Positions 35,483 to 43,569 of a stretch of 64,000 nucleotides of DNA are shown piece after piece (position 1 is the first letter of the stretch; every line of letters begins with the position of its first letter). The stretch comes from Deltaproteobacteria bacterium. GTDB taxonomy: Bacteria > Myxococcota_A > Polyangia > GCA-2747355. Under the pieces are notes generated by a model. It was not told where the DNA came from and made no database searches. It worked only from the letters and a program-made list of their open reading frames with translations. The position numbers were made by a program, and so were the translations under genes. The stretch spans positions 310,001 through 374,000 of the forward strand of contig JACKDQ010000005.1 of the NCBI GenBank assembly GCA_020633415.1. Direction: 5' to 3'.

Positions 35483-38161
35483 CTACCACGGATCGTCGCT
35501 GGGCGCGGGTGCATTGCGCTCAATCGCGAAGTCGCTGATCGCTTGTTCGACCAGCGCGCGGTCGATCTCGCCAATGCGCGCCAGCTGGCCAAGGGCGGCG
35601 ACGACGATGCTCGCCGTGTCGACGCCGAAATGCCGGCGCAGCGCCTCGCGCGTATCGGATAGTCCGAAGCCGTCGGTGCCCAGTGAGGTCCAGGGGTGGT
35701 CGACCCAGCGTGCGATCTGGTCGGGCACGGCGCGTAGATAGTCGGTGGTTGCGATCACGGGTCCGCGGTGGTTGGCAAGCAGTCGCGTGATGCGTGGCAG
35801 GCGCGCCTCGTCTTGCGGATGGAGCATGTTGTGGCGTTCGCAGTCCAAGGCTTCCCGACGCAGTTCGCTATAGCTGGTGACGCTCCAGACGTTGGCCTTG
35901 ACGCCGTATTTTTCCTCAAGCGTCTGCTGGGCGGCGATCGTGTGGGGTAGGATCGGGCCGCTGCCGAATAGCTGCACCGTCGCACCCTCGCGGGCCGCGT
36001 AGAGGTAGGCGCCGTCGATGATCCCTTGCTCGACACCTTTGGCCATCGCTGGCATCGGGTAGGTGTCGTTTTCCAAGGTGAGGTAGTAGATCACGTCTTT
36101 TTGCTGGTCGCACATCACGTTGAGACCGTGTTGCACGATCACGGCGATTTCGTAAGCAAAGGCCGCGTCGTAGGCGCGCACGTGAGGATGGCAGCTGGCC
36201 AACAGCAGGCTGTGGCCGTCGGCGTGCTGCAGTCCTTCGCCGTTGAGCGTTGTGCGTCCGGCTGTTGCGCCGAGGAGAAAGCCGCGGCAGCGCTGGTCAC
36301 CAGCGGCCCAGATTTGATCGCCGGTGCGCTGAAAACCGAACATGCTGTAGAAGATGTACATCGGCACCATTGGCTTGCCGAGCGATGAGTACGAGGTGCC
36401 CGCGGCGACAAAGCTCGCCATCGATCCCGCCTCGCAAATCCCTTCCTCGAGCACTTGCCCGTCTTTCGCTTCGCGATAGGAAAGCATCATGTGTGCGTCG
36501 ACCGGCTCATAGAGCTGCCCTACCGACGAATAGATCCCGTATTTGCGAAACAGCGCGTCGAGCCCGAATGTTCGCGCTTCGTCGGGGATGATCGGCACGA
36601 TGTGTTGTCCGAGCTCCTTGTCGCTAAGCAGATTGGAGAGCATACGACCGAAGGCACCGGTGGTTGAGACGGCTTGTTCCCCGCTACCAGTAAGAAATCG
36701 TTCAAACCATGCGAGTTTGGGTGTGCCGACGGAGACGCTCTTGCGTTGTCGCTGGGGCAAGAAACCACCAAGCGCTTGGCGTCGTGCCATCAGGTATTCG
36801 TATTCGCGGCTCTTTTGATCGAAGGTCAAAAATGGTGGGTTGAGCAGCTCTTTGTCGGGGATGTCGAGGGCCAGGCGATCGCGAAAGATCGCTAGCTCCT
36901 TGAGCGAGAGCTTTTTCTGTTGATGGGTGACATTGCGTCCTTCGATATCTGCGCCAAGCGTCCAGCCCTTGACCGTTTTCGCCAGCACGACGGTCGGCCG
37001 TCCGTCCTTTTGCTCCAGCGCGCGGCGATAGGCTGCGTAGACTTTGCGAAAGTCGTGACCGCCCCGGCGCAGCCGTCTCAGCGCATCGTCTGAGTATGAG
37101 GAGACCATCTCCTTGAGCTTGGGGTGAGCGCCGAAAAAGTCATTGCGGATCAAATCTCCCGATTCAACGGAGTATTTCTGGTACTGGCCGTCGACAACTT
37201 CGCCCATCCGACGAACCAAGAGACCATCCGAGTCCGCGGCGAGCAGTGCGTCCCATTCGCGTCCCCAGACGACCTTGACCACCCGCCAGCCGGCGCCGTT
37301 GAACACCGCTTCGAGCTCTTGAATGATCTTGCCATTGCCGCGCACGGGACCGTCGAGGCGCTGAAGGTTGCAGTTGACGACAAACGTCAGGTTGTCGAGC
37401 TTTTCCCGCGCGGCGAGGTGCAGTGCACCCAGTGTCTCTGGCTCGTCGGTTTCGCCGTCGCCGACGAACGCCCAGACGTGGACGTTGGAGGTGTCGAGTA
37501 GACCGCGGTGCATCAGGTAGCGGTTGTAACGCGCTTGATAGATCGCGGAGATCGGACCGAGCCCCATCGACACCGTCGGAAACTGCCAGAACTCGGGCAT
37601 CAAGCGCGGATGGGGATAGCTCGAGAGACCGCGGCCCGGGTGAACTTCTCGGCGAAAGTGCCGCAGCTGATCACCACAGATGCGGCCTTCGAGGTAGGCG
37701 CGGGCGTAAATGCCGGGCGAGGCGTGGCCCTGAAAGAAGACCAAATCACCGAGCTGCTCGGCGCTGCGTCCGCGGAAGAAGTGGTTAAAGCCGACCTCGT
37801 ACAGCGTCGCTGCGGAGGCGTAGGTCGCCAGGTGCCCACCGATCCCCGGACTCAGCTCGTTGGCGCGCATGACCATCGCCACGGCGTTCCAGCGGATGTA
37901 GCGGCGGATGCGTTTTTCCAGCGTCTCGTCGCCGGGGTAGGCTGGCTCCTCATCGGTGGAAATCGTGTTGATATAGGGGGTTTGCAGCAAGGCCGGCAGT
38001 TTGACGTGGCCGACCCGCGCGCGACGCAGCAGGCGCGTCATCACGTAGTGGGCGCGTTCACTGCCGTGTCGAGCTAAGAGCGCATCGAAAGAGTCGAGCC
38101 ACTCCTGGGTTTCTTGAGGATCGGTGTCATGTAGCGTCGTCGCCAGCTCGGCGTGCTTCAT
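35483..38161 (-). CDS. aceE: Pyruvate dehydrogenase E1 component, homodimeric type (AceE)
   Basis: An 892-residue enzyme, the thiamine-diphosphate E1 that decarboxylates pyruvate in the pyruvate dehydrogenase complex. Close to the E. coli length (887). Motifs: start ELATTLHDTDPQETQEWLDS, then VWAFVGDGETDEPETLGAL, the ThDP-binding GDG...N (VVNCNLQRLDGPVRG), and a C-terminal block ending near RHFGVDTASIVVAALGQL. The longer frame to 38242 starts in untranslated sequence; the ATG at 38161 has GAGGG before it. No E2 or E3 genes adjoin it, which is unusual because aceE is normally followed by aceF. A candidate promoter and a perfect inverted repeat lie just upstream. Confidence 0.93.
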   Translation of the reverse strand: MKHAELATTLHDTDPQETQEWLDSFDALLARHGSERAHYVMTRLLRRARVGHVKLPALLQTPYINTISTDEEPAYPGDETLEKRIRRYIRWNAVAMVMRANELSPGIGGHLATYASAATLYEVGFNHFFRGRSAEQLGDLVFFQGHASPGIYARAYLEGRICGDQLRHFRREVHPGRGLSSYPHPRLMPEFWQFPTVSMGLGPISAIYQARYNRYLMHRGLLDTSNVHVWAFVGDGETDEPETLGALHLAAREKLDNLTFVVNCNLQRLDGPVRGNGKIIQELEAVFNGAGWRVVKVVWGREWDALLAADSDGLLVRRMGEVVDGQYQKYSVESGDLIRNDFFGAHPKLKEMVSSYSDDALRRLRRGGHDFRKVYAAYRRALEQKDGRPTVVLAKTVKGWTLGADIEGRNVTHQQKKLSLKELAIFRDRLALDIPDKELLNPPFLTFDQKSREYEYLMARRQALGGFLPQRQRKSVSVGTPKLAWFERFLTGSGEQAVSTTGAFGRMLSNLLSDKELGQHIVPIIPDEARTFGLDALFRKYGIYSSVGQLYEPVDAHMMLSYREAKDGQVLEEGICEAGSMASFVAAGTSYSSLGKPMVPMYIFYSMFGFQRTGDQIWAAGDQRCRGFLLGATAGRTTLNGEGLQHADGHSLLLASCHPHVRAYDAAFAYEIAVIVQHGLNVMCDQQKDVIYYLTLENDTYPMPAMAKGVEQGIIDGAYLYAAREGATVQLFGSGPILPHTIAAQQTLEEKYGVKANVWSVTSYSELRREALDCERHNMLHPQDEARLPRITRLLANHRGPVIATTDYLRAVPDQIARWVDHPWTSLGTDGFGLSDTREALRRHFGVDTASIVVAALGQLARIGEIDRALVEQAISDFAIERNAPAPSDDPW

Positions 38162-38198
38162 CGGTTTCCCTCGGATGTCGTTAGCGGGCGTCCAAACA

Positions 38199-38226
38199 GT
38201 GATAGCGGGCTTGCCGGGGTTGGCAA
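38199..38226 (-). promoter_or_regulatory. Candidate promoter of aceE
   Basis: Minus-strand TTGCCA (38226-38221, five of six to TTGACA), 16-base spacer, TATCAC (38204-38199, four of six). Predicted start about 38192, leaving a 30-base leader with GAGGG. It overlaps the inverted repeat described separately. Confidence 0.4.
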
Positions 38227-38227
38227 G
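38210..38227. promoter_or_regulatory. Perfect inverted repeat overlapping the aceE -35 box
   Basis: CTTGCC (38210-38215), six-base centre, GGCAAG (38222-38227). The two arms are exact complements. Being placed over the -35 region, a protein bound here could block transcription. The bound regulator is unknown, and it does not match the PdhR site of E. coli. Confidence 0.4.
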
Positions 38228-38275
38228 GATCATTTGGGGCAAGGCTAAGCGGGATGCTCAGATATCCCTGCCGGT

Positions 38276-38893
38276 TCAAGGGGTGGTCTTGAGGATCGCT
38301 TGACCGAGCTTGTCGATCCGATCGGCCAAGATCTTGCTCATCACGCGCGCAACGTCCGATGGATCGCGGCGGGCGCAGGGGCGCGTTTCATCGAAGGCAT
38401 GGGAGACCAGGGTCTTGCCCGAGCGCTCGGCCCGCGCCGACAAGGTCATCGCCAGATGGGCGTGCCAGCGGTCCCCTGAATCGACCTCTTCCATCGCCAC
38501 AACGTGTCCATCGATTTCAACTTCAGCGTCGCGCAGACGCCGCGCGTGGTCGACGATCGCGAAACGGCCGGAAGCCCGCATCATGCGGATCGTCGTTTCG
38601 GTGAGCAGGCTAGAGGGCGACGCCAGCCATTGACGGTAGCCGTAGTAGCGCACCTCGTTGCCCCGGCGATACGCCAGGCGCTGTGAGTCATAGCCCGGTG
38701 CCGTGGTGAAGTCGTCGACAGCGACACGCAGGCCTTGGCCGCCGCGATCGGGGACGACCGCCGGCGCGCTCAGGAAATAAAACCGCTCGGGCTTGGCTGC
38801 GGGCGTGGAAAAGCAGCCCTGTAGCAGAACGCCGAGCAGCAACGGCAGCCCAAGAGCTGAGCGCTTGAAAAAGGACAGCCGATCGAAGGTCAT
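38276..38893 (-). CDS. ABC-type transport auxiliary lipoprotein
   Basis: A 205-residue lipoprotein of the ABC_trans_aux/PqiC-like group that accompanies MlaE-type lipid transporters. Signal LGLPLLLGVLLQGC with lipobox LLQGC, then FYFLSAPAVVPDRG, LRVAVDDFTTAPGYDSQRLAYR and a last third with RAERSGKTLVSHAFDETRPC. It overlaps the upstream mlaD-type gene by 4 bases (38890-38893), which shows it is the last gene of that operon. It would act from the outer-membrane side or in the periplasm. The family assignment rests on position and the FYxL and YRxG-type features. Confidence 0.75.
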   Translation of the reverse strand: MTFDRLSFFKRSALGLPLLLGVLLQGCFSTPAAKPERFYFLSAPAVVPDRGGQGLRVAVDDFTTAPGYDSQRLAYRRGNEVRYYGYRQWLASPSSLLTETTIRMMRASGRFAIVDHARRLRDAEVEIDGHVVAMEEVDSGDRWHAHLAMTLSARAERSGKTLVSHAFDETRPCARRDPSDVARVMSKILADRIDKLGQAILKTTP

Positions 38894-39936
38894 GGGACTC
38901 GCCTTTCGCTGCGTGTCTCACCGCGGAGCAATAGCGACGGTCGGTCACGGATCGCTCGCGCGAACTCCTTGAGGTCTCTCGCCGCGCCGTCGAGTTGGAT
39001 CAGGATAGCGTCGATCTTACGGTCCTTTGCCCGCACGAGTTTCGAGAGATCTTTGGCAACGACGCCGATGTGTGTCGCGGCCTTGTTGAGTTCCGTTATT
39101 GTACCAGAGAGCTCTCGTGAATTGACACGGCCCTCGATCGCCTTGGCCGCCCTGCTGATGTCATCGAGCGTTTCCTGCGGCTTGAGCAGCGTGATCTTGC
39201 GGTTGAGCGTGCGGGCGACGCCTTCGGCGGCGGCTAGGGTGCGGCCGATCCGCTCGGAGTTGGTCGTGGTCATCGCCGAAATCGCCTGAGCCGTCTTCTC
39301 AAGGGTGACGGTAGCGCGGTCGATGTTGGCGAGGATCCGACGCACACGGCGCGGCGTGTCTCCGCCGACGACCTGGGTCATCGCCGAAGCCAACTCGGCT
39401 GCGTTTTCGAGCAAGCGCCGAAAGCGTGTCCGGTTACCTTCACGCGTCACATCGAGCAGATTGTTGAGGACCGCTTCCATCTTCTTGGCAATATCAGTCG
39501 CCTTTCCGGTGAGCGACTGCAGCGTCGACTCACCCGCGGCAATGATCGATTTGGCCGTGTTGGGCGGGAGCCGCGGTGCGGCCTTCGATCCGCCGGTCAG
39601 CTCGACAAACAGCAGGCCGGTAATGCCCTGAGCGGTGGGGACGGCGCGGGTGTCGGTCTTGACCGGCGTATCGGGCTCGAGCGACAGCGTGACGACGACG
39701 CGCTCTACATCGGTGGAGTCGATCGAAATCTTTTCGACCTGACCGACGCGTACACCCTTCATGCGGACCGTCGAGCCAACTTCGAGACCGCTGACCGAAT
39801 CGCGAAAGGCGACGGTGTAGCGATCTTTGGGGTTCCAGAGCTTGAGACCCGCCAGTGTGGCGACGGAGCCAAGCAAGAACAACAGGGCCACCGTCATGAA
39901 AATGCCGAGGCGGATACGTTGGGCGCGCGTGGTCAT
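38890..39936 (-). CDS. mlaD: MlaD-family MCE-domain lipid-binding protein
   Basis: A 348-residue periplasmic substrate-binding protein anchored by one N-terminal helix (LGIFMTVALLFLLGSVATLAGL). The MCE domain is about residues 35-110: VSGLEVGSTVRMKGVRVGQVEKI and a hydrophobic pore-facing strand. The following 230 residues are predominantly helical (ALNNLLDVTREGNRTRFR and NRKITLLKPQETLDDIS), longer than in E. coli MlaD, which is about 183 residues, so it resembles the larger MCE proteins of deltaproteobacteria. It overlaps mlaF by 4 bases and the auxiliary lipoprotein by 4. Confidence 0.85.
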   Translation of the reverse strand: MTTRAQRIRLGIFMTVALLFLLGSVATLAGLKLWNPKDRYTVAFRDSVSGLEVGSTVRMKGVRVGQVEKISIDSTDVERVVVTLSLEPDTPVKTDTRAVPTAQGITGLLFVELTGGSKAAPRLPPNTAKSIIAAGESTLQSLTGKATDIAKKMEAVLNNLLDVTREGNRTRFRRLLENAAELASAMTQVVGGDTPRRVRRILANIDRATVTLEKTAQAISAMTTTNSERIGRTLAAAEGVARTLNRKITLLKPQETLDDISRAAKAIEGRVNSRELSGTITELNKAATHIGVVAKDLSKLVRAKDRKIDAILIQLDGAARDLKEFARAIRDRPSLLLRGETRSERRVP

Positions 39937-40763
39937 GCAGCGGTCTCCGGCGAAGGGGCGGCGGACAGGGCGGCCAGCAGGCTTTGCCCTGCGTCGATCT
40001 GCTCGTCAGGTGGGCGACGTGCGAAGAACTCGCGCACGTCGTCGATCGCGCTCTGTTTGAGCTCGGCAACGGTGCCTTGGGCGCGGACCTTGCCGTCCTT
40101 GAGCATCACGACGTAATCGGCGATCAGCTCGATGCTCGCCAGCTCGTGGGTAACGACGATCATCGTCATGTTGAGACTACGTTGCAGGTGTCGCATCGTC
40201 ACGTCGATGCCGGCGGCGACGATTGGGTCGAGCCCGGCTGATGGTTCGTCGCACAGCAAGAGCTCCGGATCCATCGCGATCGCACGACTTAGCGAGGCGC
40301 GCTTGCGCATGCCCCCCGACAGTTCGGCCGGCATCAGTGAGGCCGTCCCGGGCAGGCCGACCAGCGCTAACTTTGCATCGACGATCCGGCGGATGATCGC
40401 GTCGGGGAGCTGCGTGTGTTCGCGGTAGGGCAGGGCGATGTTGTCTCCGACGCTCATCGAACCAAGCAGCGCTCCGGCCTGGAACATCATCCCCATCCGG
40501 CGCAGCAGTGCGATCCGACCGGCTTCGTCGATGCTATGGGGATTCTGGCCGAAGACGCGCACCTCACCGGCCATCGGGCGGAGCTGCCCGGTGAGCGTTC
40601 GCACCACGGTCGACTTGCCGCAGCCGCTACCGCCGATCAGGCAGACGATTCGCCCGCGGGGAACCGCAAAAGAAACATCGCTGACGATGACCTTCTCGCC
40701 GTAGCCGGCGCGCAGGTTCCGAATCTCGACGACCGGCTCGTTCTGGGGTGTGGCGTCACTCAT
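39933..40763 (-). CDS. mlaF: MlaF-type ABC transporter ATP-binding protein
   Basis: A 276-residue ATPase of the Mla phospholipid transporter. Walker A GGSGCGKST (about residues 42-50), signature LSGGMRKRASLSRAIA, Walker B LLLCDEPSAGLDP and the switch His in TMIVVTHELAS. Length is normal for the family. It overlaps the permease gene upstream by 4 bases and mlaD downstream by 4, so all four genes are translated in coupled fashion. Confidence 0.92.
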   Translation of the reverse strand: MSDATPQNEPVVEIRNLRAGYGEKVIVSDVSFAVPRGRIVCLIGGSGCGKSTVVRTLTGQLRPMAGEVRVFGQNPHSIDEAGRIALLRRMGMMFQAGALLGSMSVGDNIALPYREHTQLPDAIIRRIVDAKLALVGLPGTASLMPAELSGGMRKRASLSRAIAMDPELLLCDEPSAGLDPIVAAGIDVTMRHLQRSLNMTMIVVTHELASIELIADYVVMLKDGKVRAQGTVAELKQSAIDDVREFFARRPPDEQIDAGQSLLAALSAAPSPETAA

Positions 40764-41863
40764 CCAAAGACCGTTGCCAGTGTTGTGAAGATGCTGTCGA
40801 CGACGATGATCGCGAAAATGCTAGCGACCACCGCGGTGGTCGTGGCGTGTCCCACGCCGACGGCGCCGCCTTTGATGCGCAGGCCGCAAAAGCAGCCTGT
40901 GATAACGATCACCCAAGCGAAACAGAGGCTCTTCGCTAAGCCGGTCAATAGATCACCGAGGGTTAGCGCGGCGATCGTTTGATTGATGTACGCGGTGGCG
41001 CTCAGGTCGAGGTAGAAGATTGCGATCAAAAAGCCACCGAACACGCCGACCGCGTTGGCGTACAGTGTCAGCGATGGCTGGGTGAAGGTGATCGCGAATA
41101 CGCGCGGCACCACCAGGTAGCGGATCGGGTCGATGCCCATCGTCTGCAGCGCGTCGATCTCCTCGCCGACGACCATTGTGCCCAATTCGGCGGCGATCGC
41201 TGAGCCGCTGCGTCCGGCGACGATGATCGCGGTCATCAGCGGACCCAGCTCGCGCACGATGGCAACGCCGACTAGGTTGGCGACGAAGATGTTCGCGCCA
41301 AACTGCCGCAACTGGTGGGCTGCCTGAAACGCCATAATCAGACCGAGCAAAAAGGCGATCAACGTAACGATTCCCAGCGCATCGGCTCCGATGCGGACCG
41401 CCTGCTCGGTGGTCTTGCCAAAGGGTGGCAAGCGGCCGCGCAGCGGCGCGACAAAGCCCCAGTAGAGCGTGTCAGCCAGCAGCTGGGAGAGATCGCGCGC
41501 CGCCGCAAAAGCGCGCTGGGTGTTGCCACCGAGGCGCTCGAAATAGCCCGGGCCGGGTTCGGTGGCGGCCTCGGCGTGCGGGGCCGGCGCACGCAGCAGG
41601 GCGTCCTTGACCTGCCCTTCGGCACCGATCGCGGTGAATCGCACGCCGTGGTCGATCGCCAGCAGCAGTCCTTCGGCCAGCGCGGCCACACCTGAACTGT
41701 CGATGCTACTGACCGCCGACAGGTCCACCGTCACCTGGGCGTTTTGGCGTAAAAGTGGCCGTAGCGCCTTAACCAGGGTTGAGGCGGCGTCGCTATGCAG
41801 AGGACCGGAGAGCCGCAACAGCGCACCGTCTGCGGTCGATTGATGTTCGAGTCGTGCTGACAC
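40760..41863 (-). CDS. mlaE: MlaE-type permease fused to an N-terminal STAS domain
   Basis: A 367-residue inner-membrane permease of the Mla system. Residues 1-95 form a STAS domain (VTVDLSAVSSIDSSGVAALAEGL), which in other bacteria is a separate MlaB protein; the permease domain with several helices follows (LLADTLYWGFVAPL, GLIMAFQAAHQLRQFGANIFVANL, TMGIDPIRYLVVPRVFAIT, GDLLTGLAKSLCFAWVIVITGCF). The fusion probably keeps the same regulatory role. Start is GTG at 41863; TTGACA at 41900-41895 may be part of its promoter. First gene of the four-gene operon. Confidence 0.9.
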   Translation of the reverse strand: MSARLEHQSTADGALLRLSGPLHSDAASTLVKALRPLLRQNAQVTVDLSAVSSIDSSGVAALAEGLLLAIDHGVRFTAIGAEGQVKDALLRAPAPHAEAATEPGPGYFERLGGNTQRAFAAARDLSQLLADTLYWGFVAPLRGRLPPFGKTTEQAVRIGADALGIVTLIAFLLGLIMAFQAAHQLRQFGANIFVANLVGVAIVRELGPLMTAIIVAGRSGSAIAAELGTMVVGEEIDALQTMGIDPIRYLVVPRVFAITFTQPSLTLYANAVGVFGGFLIAIFYLDLSATAYINQTIAALTLGDLLTGLAKSLCFAWVIVITGCFCGLRIKGGAVGVGHATTTAVVASIFAIIVVDSIFTTLATVFG

Positions 41864-41871
41864 TCGCCCCG

Positions 41872-41900
41872 AGGCTAATCCGCCGATCAGAGGGTGTCAA
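41872..41900 (-). promoter_or_regulatory. Candidate promoter of the mla operon
   Basis: Minus-strand TTGACA (41900-41895, six of six), 17-base spacer, TAGCCT (41877-41872, three of six to TATAAT). The predicted start falls at about 41865, next to the GTG at 41863. Confidence 0.35.
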
Positions 41901-42016
41901 TCGATCGCCCCGTTATGGCGTTGATGTGCGCGGCCCAGTACAGCGCTAGCGACGGAAACCAGCTTTTACGGTAATATGGAGGCCGATCACCGCATGTGGA
42001 TAAAGAGGCTGCGTCG

Positions 42017-43531
42017 ATGACGGATCTGAAAGCGGCGCCGGCGGCAAAGCAGCTCACGCTCAGCCAGGAGCTCGTCTTGGCCAAACGCGTGGCGCGCGGA
42101 CGCCTAGGCGTGGTGTATGCCGCAGTGCATCGTGTGTTGGCGCGCAGATTCGCGGTAAAGGTCTTTCGGCCCGAGCTGACCAGCGACCCGGAGGTCGTCG
42201 AACGCCTCCAGCAGATCCTCCGCGAGACCAGCGCGCTGAGTCATCCAGCGATCACGCCGGTGATCGACTTCGGCGAGATGGCCCACGAACGCAGGGTCTA
42301 CCTGACGATGGATTTTGTTCACGGGGGTAGTTTGGCCCACGTGCTGGCTCGGCGAGGGCGCCTTGAGGCTGAACGTGTGCTCGACCTTTTGGGCCAATTG
42401 GCCTCGGGACTGGCGGCGGCTCATGCGCGCCGGATCGTTCATGCCGATCTCAAGCCGACCAACATCATGCTCAGCGAGGAGGTCGACGGGCGCGAGGTGC
42501 TGCGGATCAACGATTTCACGTTGGTGCCGGCGCTCGCTTCCGGACCGACTGACGACGATCCGTTTTCCCACCTCAGTTTGCTGTCCACCGTTGAGTATCT
42601 TGCCCCGGAGCAGTTTGCGCGCGGCCGTCTCGACGCACGCGTCGACGTTTACGCCTTTGGCGTGCTGGGCTACCGCATGCTGACCGGTCGACCGCCGTTT
42701 ATCGGCACGGTCCCCGAGGTGATGGAGGGGCACCGCCGCACTGAGCCGGTTGCTCCTTCGCGCCGCGTGGGCACGCGGGCGGTCGGCGTTCAGCTCGATC
42801 AACTGATCATGCGGTGCCTCGAAAAGGATCCCGCCGATCGATTTGCCGACGGTACCGAGTTGGTCGAGGCACTGCGCGAGCTCTGTGCTAGCGATGGAGA
42901 GCATGGCGCGACCATCCCGCGTCGGACGAGCTCCAGCTCCGAGCTAGCGGAACTGGGCGATCGGCTGACGATGCCGGTCGGTCGCTTGCGACGGCTATTT
43001 TACGACGCGATCTTCGAGTTGGCCGAGCTCGCCGTCCGCAGCGGTATCGCCACCGAAAAGCAGGTGGGGGTGGTCCAGGCTGCGGCGAAAGCACGCAGCA
43101 GCGTCGACACGCTGACGCAGAAGTGCGAAATGATCGAAGGTCGCTTTGAGGATATTCGCGCCGAGCTGCGTGAGCGCGAAACGACGCTGCGCCACGCGAT
43201 CATCGAGCTCTCTTTGACGCGCGCCGAGCGCCTCGAAATTGGCAGTGATCCGGCGGATCTCGAGTACCAGCTGCGCGCGCTCGAGACGCGTTTAGCGGAT
43301 GTCGAGCGCGAACGGAGTGAACGGTTTACCGAGCTCAATGGCGAGTTGGAGCGCGTGCGCGAGGCGATCGGCGAAGTTGAGCAAGGTCTGGCCCGCTGTT
43401 ATCGCGAGCTGCACGACACGTTGGTTCGCCAACGCAAGCGCTTGAGTAGCGAGCCCTGGACCGCACGGTTCGAGCGTCTTGACGCCTATCGCGATGCGCT
43501 GATGAAGCGGCGCGTGACCAGCAACGGGTAG
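42017..43531 (+). CDS. Ser/Thr protein kinase with C-terminal coiled-coil region; divergent catalytic motifs
   Basis: A 504-residue kinase-like protein. Residues about 20-290 form a Hanks-type kinase domain: a weak glycine loop (RVARGRLGVVYAA), K48 in FAVKVF, H142-A143-D144-L-K-P-T-N in place of HRDLKPxN, and N-D166-F-T instead of DFG. The APE motif survives as LAPEQF. The C-terminal part, about 380-500, is long alpha-helical coiled coil (DIRAELRERETTLRHAIIEL and LNGELERVREAIGEV). The acid residues remain, so activity is possible, but it may be a scaffold. Start is ATG at 42017 with AAAGAGG eight bases upstream; a GTG at 41996 is less well placed. Confidence 0.8.
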   Translation: MTDLKAAPAAKQLTLSQELVLAKRVARGRLGVVYAAVHRVLARRFAVKVFRPELTSDPEVVERLQQILRETSALSHPAITPVIDFGEMAHERRVYLTMDFVHGGSLAHVLARRGRLEAERVLDLLGQLASGLAAAHARRIVHADLKPTNIMLSEEVDGREVLRINDFTLVPALASGPTDDDPFSHLSLLSTVEYLAPEQFARGRLDARVDVYAFGVLGYRMLTGRPPFIGTVPEVMEGHRRTEPVAPSRRVGTRAVGVQLDQLIMRCLEKDPADRFADGTELVEALRELCASDGEHGATIPRRTSSSSELAELGDRLTMPVGRLRRLFYDAIFELAELAVRSGIATEKQVGVVQAAAKARSSVDTLTQKCEMIEGRFEDIRAELRERETTLRHAIIELSLTRAERLEIGSDPADLEYQLRALETRLADVERERSERFTELNGELERVREAIGEVEQGLARCYRELHDTLVRQRKRLSSEPWTARFERLDAYRDALMKRRVTSNG

Positions 43532-43569
43532 CGGGTCGGTTTCGGCGACTAGCAGCGCCAGGGCAACGC

